In this document: positions 63,246-64,000 of the stretch, in pieces
How the letters are laid out: each line of letters starts with the position of its first letter
How positions within the stretch are numbered: position 1 is the first letter of the stretch
Origin: Eudromia elegans
Lineage: Eukaryota > Chordata > Aves > Tinamiformes > Tinamidae
Direction: 5' to 3'
Assembly: GCA_003342815.1 (NCBI GenBank)
Contig: PTEX01000006.1
Coordinates: 2,673,338-2,737,337, forward strand
DNA length: 64,000 nucleotides
Position numbers and translations under genes: made by a program
The notes under the pieces: model-generated
The model's database searches: none
What the model was told of the DNA's origin: nothing
The model's input: only the letters and a program-made list of their open reading frames with translations

Positions 63246-64000
63246 AAGAGTTTTATGAGGTGTCAAGAGAAGTACTTGGTCATTACTAGTCCCAGGACAG
63301 ACAGGGTGGAGCCTGCGCTCGTAATGTTGGCCTCCATTGACCTTCTCCATGAACCCAGCTGTAGCAGTTGCGTGCCACACTCCAGAAAGACCCCAAAGGA
63401 CTAATAGAATTTAATAGGAAAAAGTGCTGTAATCTGCACCTGGGGACTTCACGGTGGTTAATTTCCCTCTTAGCCCTTTTGTTTGTTCTACCTGTTTTTG
63501 CTCCTGATCTCTTGCTTTTCTATGCTGCAGTTCTTACACCCGGTTACCATCCAGCCTCTAGCTCTTGCCTTTATTAGCTGAACTGAAGCTTTTGGCTGGT
63601 GGGAATCGCTCTTACTTTGGACTTCCCCATAGGGAGCCCATGCCCTTTCCATTTGCCTTGAGACAGACAGCAGAGATAGCGGCCGCAGTGGTTTTTGTAG
63701 CAGGAGGTTCTTGCAGTAGCGCTACCTCCAAACTGGACTGCTGACAGTGATTAGGATGAACCCACCGGTGCATCAATTTACTTAGACAACTTCGTTGTAA
63801 ATATCTTAAGGCTTAAGGCATCACAGGACCAGCATTCCATAGCATCCATTTTTGCAAAATAATGACGACAGTGCTATGAAGAAAACATTTTAAAGATAGA
63901 TAATGAGAAGTGAGCTCATTGAAGTAGTTGAGTTGATGGAAGACTTGTTAAGCAGGGACGAAGTATGATCTTGCCCTGGGAAGCGCCCAACACATTGCCC
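63246..64000. other. Right-edge flank of CpG-rich zone, no gene seen
   Basis: Mixed composition. It holds a second NotI-type octamer near 63679 and a 10-base palindrome 'gtagcgctac' at 63716-63725 nested inside 'ggaggt...acctcc'. The only notable frame (plus, 63368-63577, 69 codons) has a hydrophobic run (LLALLFVLPVFAPDLLLFYAAVL) but no clear start, splice context or family, and is not called as a gene. Confidence 0.5.

Noticed and set aside
63368..63577. Hydrophobic 69-codon frame that could be a membrane peptide
   Set aside because: There is no ATG start in good context, no splice acceptor or partner exon, and pyrimidine-rich DNA readily encodes Leu/Phe/Val runs.
1..64000. Bacterial-type systems: CRISPR arrays, operons, insertion sequences, integrons
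   Set aside because: No regularly spaced direct repeats, no ribosome-binding-site spaced gene runs and no transposase frames were seen. The CR1 and MIR relics and the composition show vertebrate nuclear DNA.

Overview
This looks like a stretch of bird (Aves) nuclear genome with no gene I can call with confidence. The main evidence for a bird is a well-preserved antisense CR1 retroposon 3' end at about 12975-13370. It carries the typical avian CR1 phrases (a 'ttggaaggg' block, 'ggagatcatctagt', 'caagcagggtcacct', 'cctgttccagt', 'ggaacttcctgtgtttcag'). Several much older CR1-like relics of a kind shared by amniotes are also present, together with one MIR-like SINE relic. The base composition is AT-rich for about 62 kb and becomes CpG-rich only near the right edge. 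No tRNA, rRNA, CRISPR array, insertion sequence or bacterial-type operon was seen. Open frames are short (longest 170 codons, and that one is explained by antisense CR1 sequence plus flank). This is what stop-codon statistics predict for non-coding DNA of this size.

Layout. 1-12 kb: anonymous AT-rich DNA holding an ancient sense-strand CR1 fragment (2200-3005), a decayed 31-bp tandem duplication (8157-8218) and a faint CR1-like scrap (9640-9740). 12-15 kb: the avian CR1 3' end (minus strand) and a 204-bp ATTTT microsatellite containing the only N of the window (14229). 15-24 kb: anonymous DNA, then a 440-bp AT-rich block (20181-20620) with four octamer-like POU motifs and a nested inverted repeat, my best candidate for a regulatory element, followed by a MIR relic (23225-23400). 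24-48 kb: no recognised gene; a second enhancer-like block lies near 31.9-32.2 kb, with long poly-T tracts at 42.6 and 47.5 kb. 48-58 kb: two or three ancient antisense CR1-like relics (about 48690, 49690 and 56600-57530). Between them is a minus-strand interval (50374-51545) that reads in places like decayed coding sequence. 58-62 kb: very AT-rich. 62-64 kb: two CpG-dense blocks, a 36-bp tandem duplication and two NotI-type octamers, as expected when approaching a promoter or CpG island.

I did not find an undescribed biological system. The observations most worth checking are the octamer-rich block at 20.2-20.6 kb, the coding-like minus-strand interval at 50.4-51.5 kb, and the CpG-rich right edge. 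Whether the window is intergenic or lies inside a large intron cannot be decided from sequence alone. Family names for the old repeats rest on remembered consensus features, not on an alignment run here.
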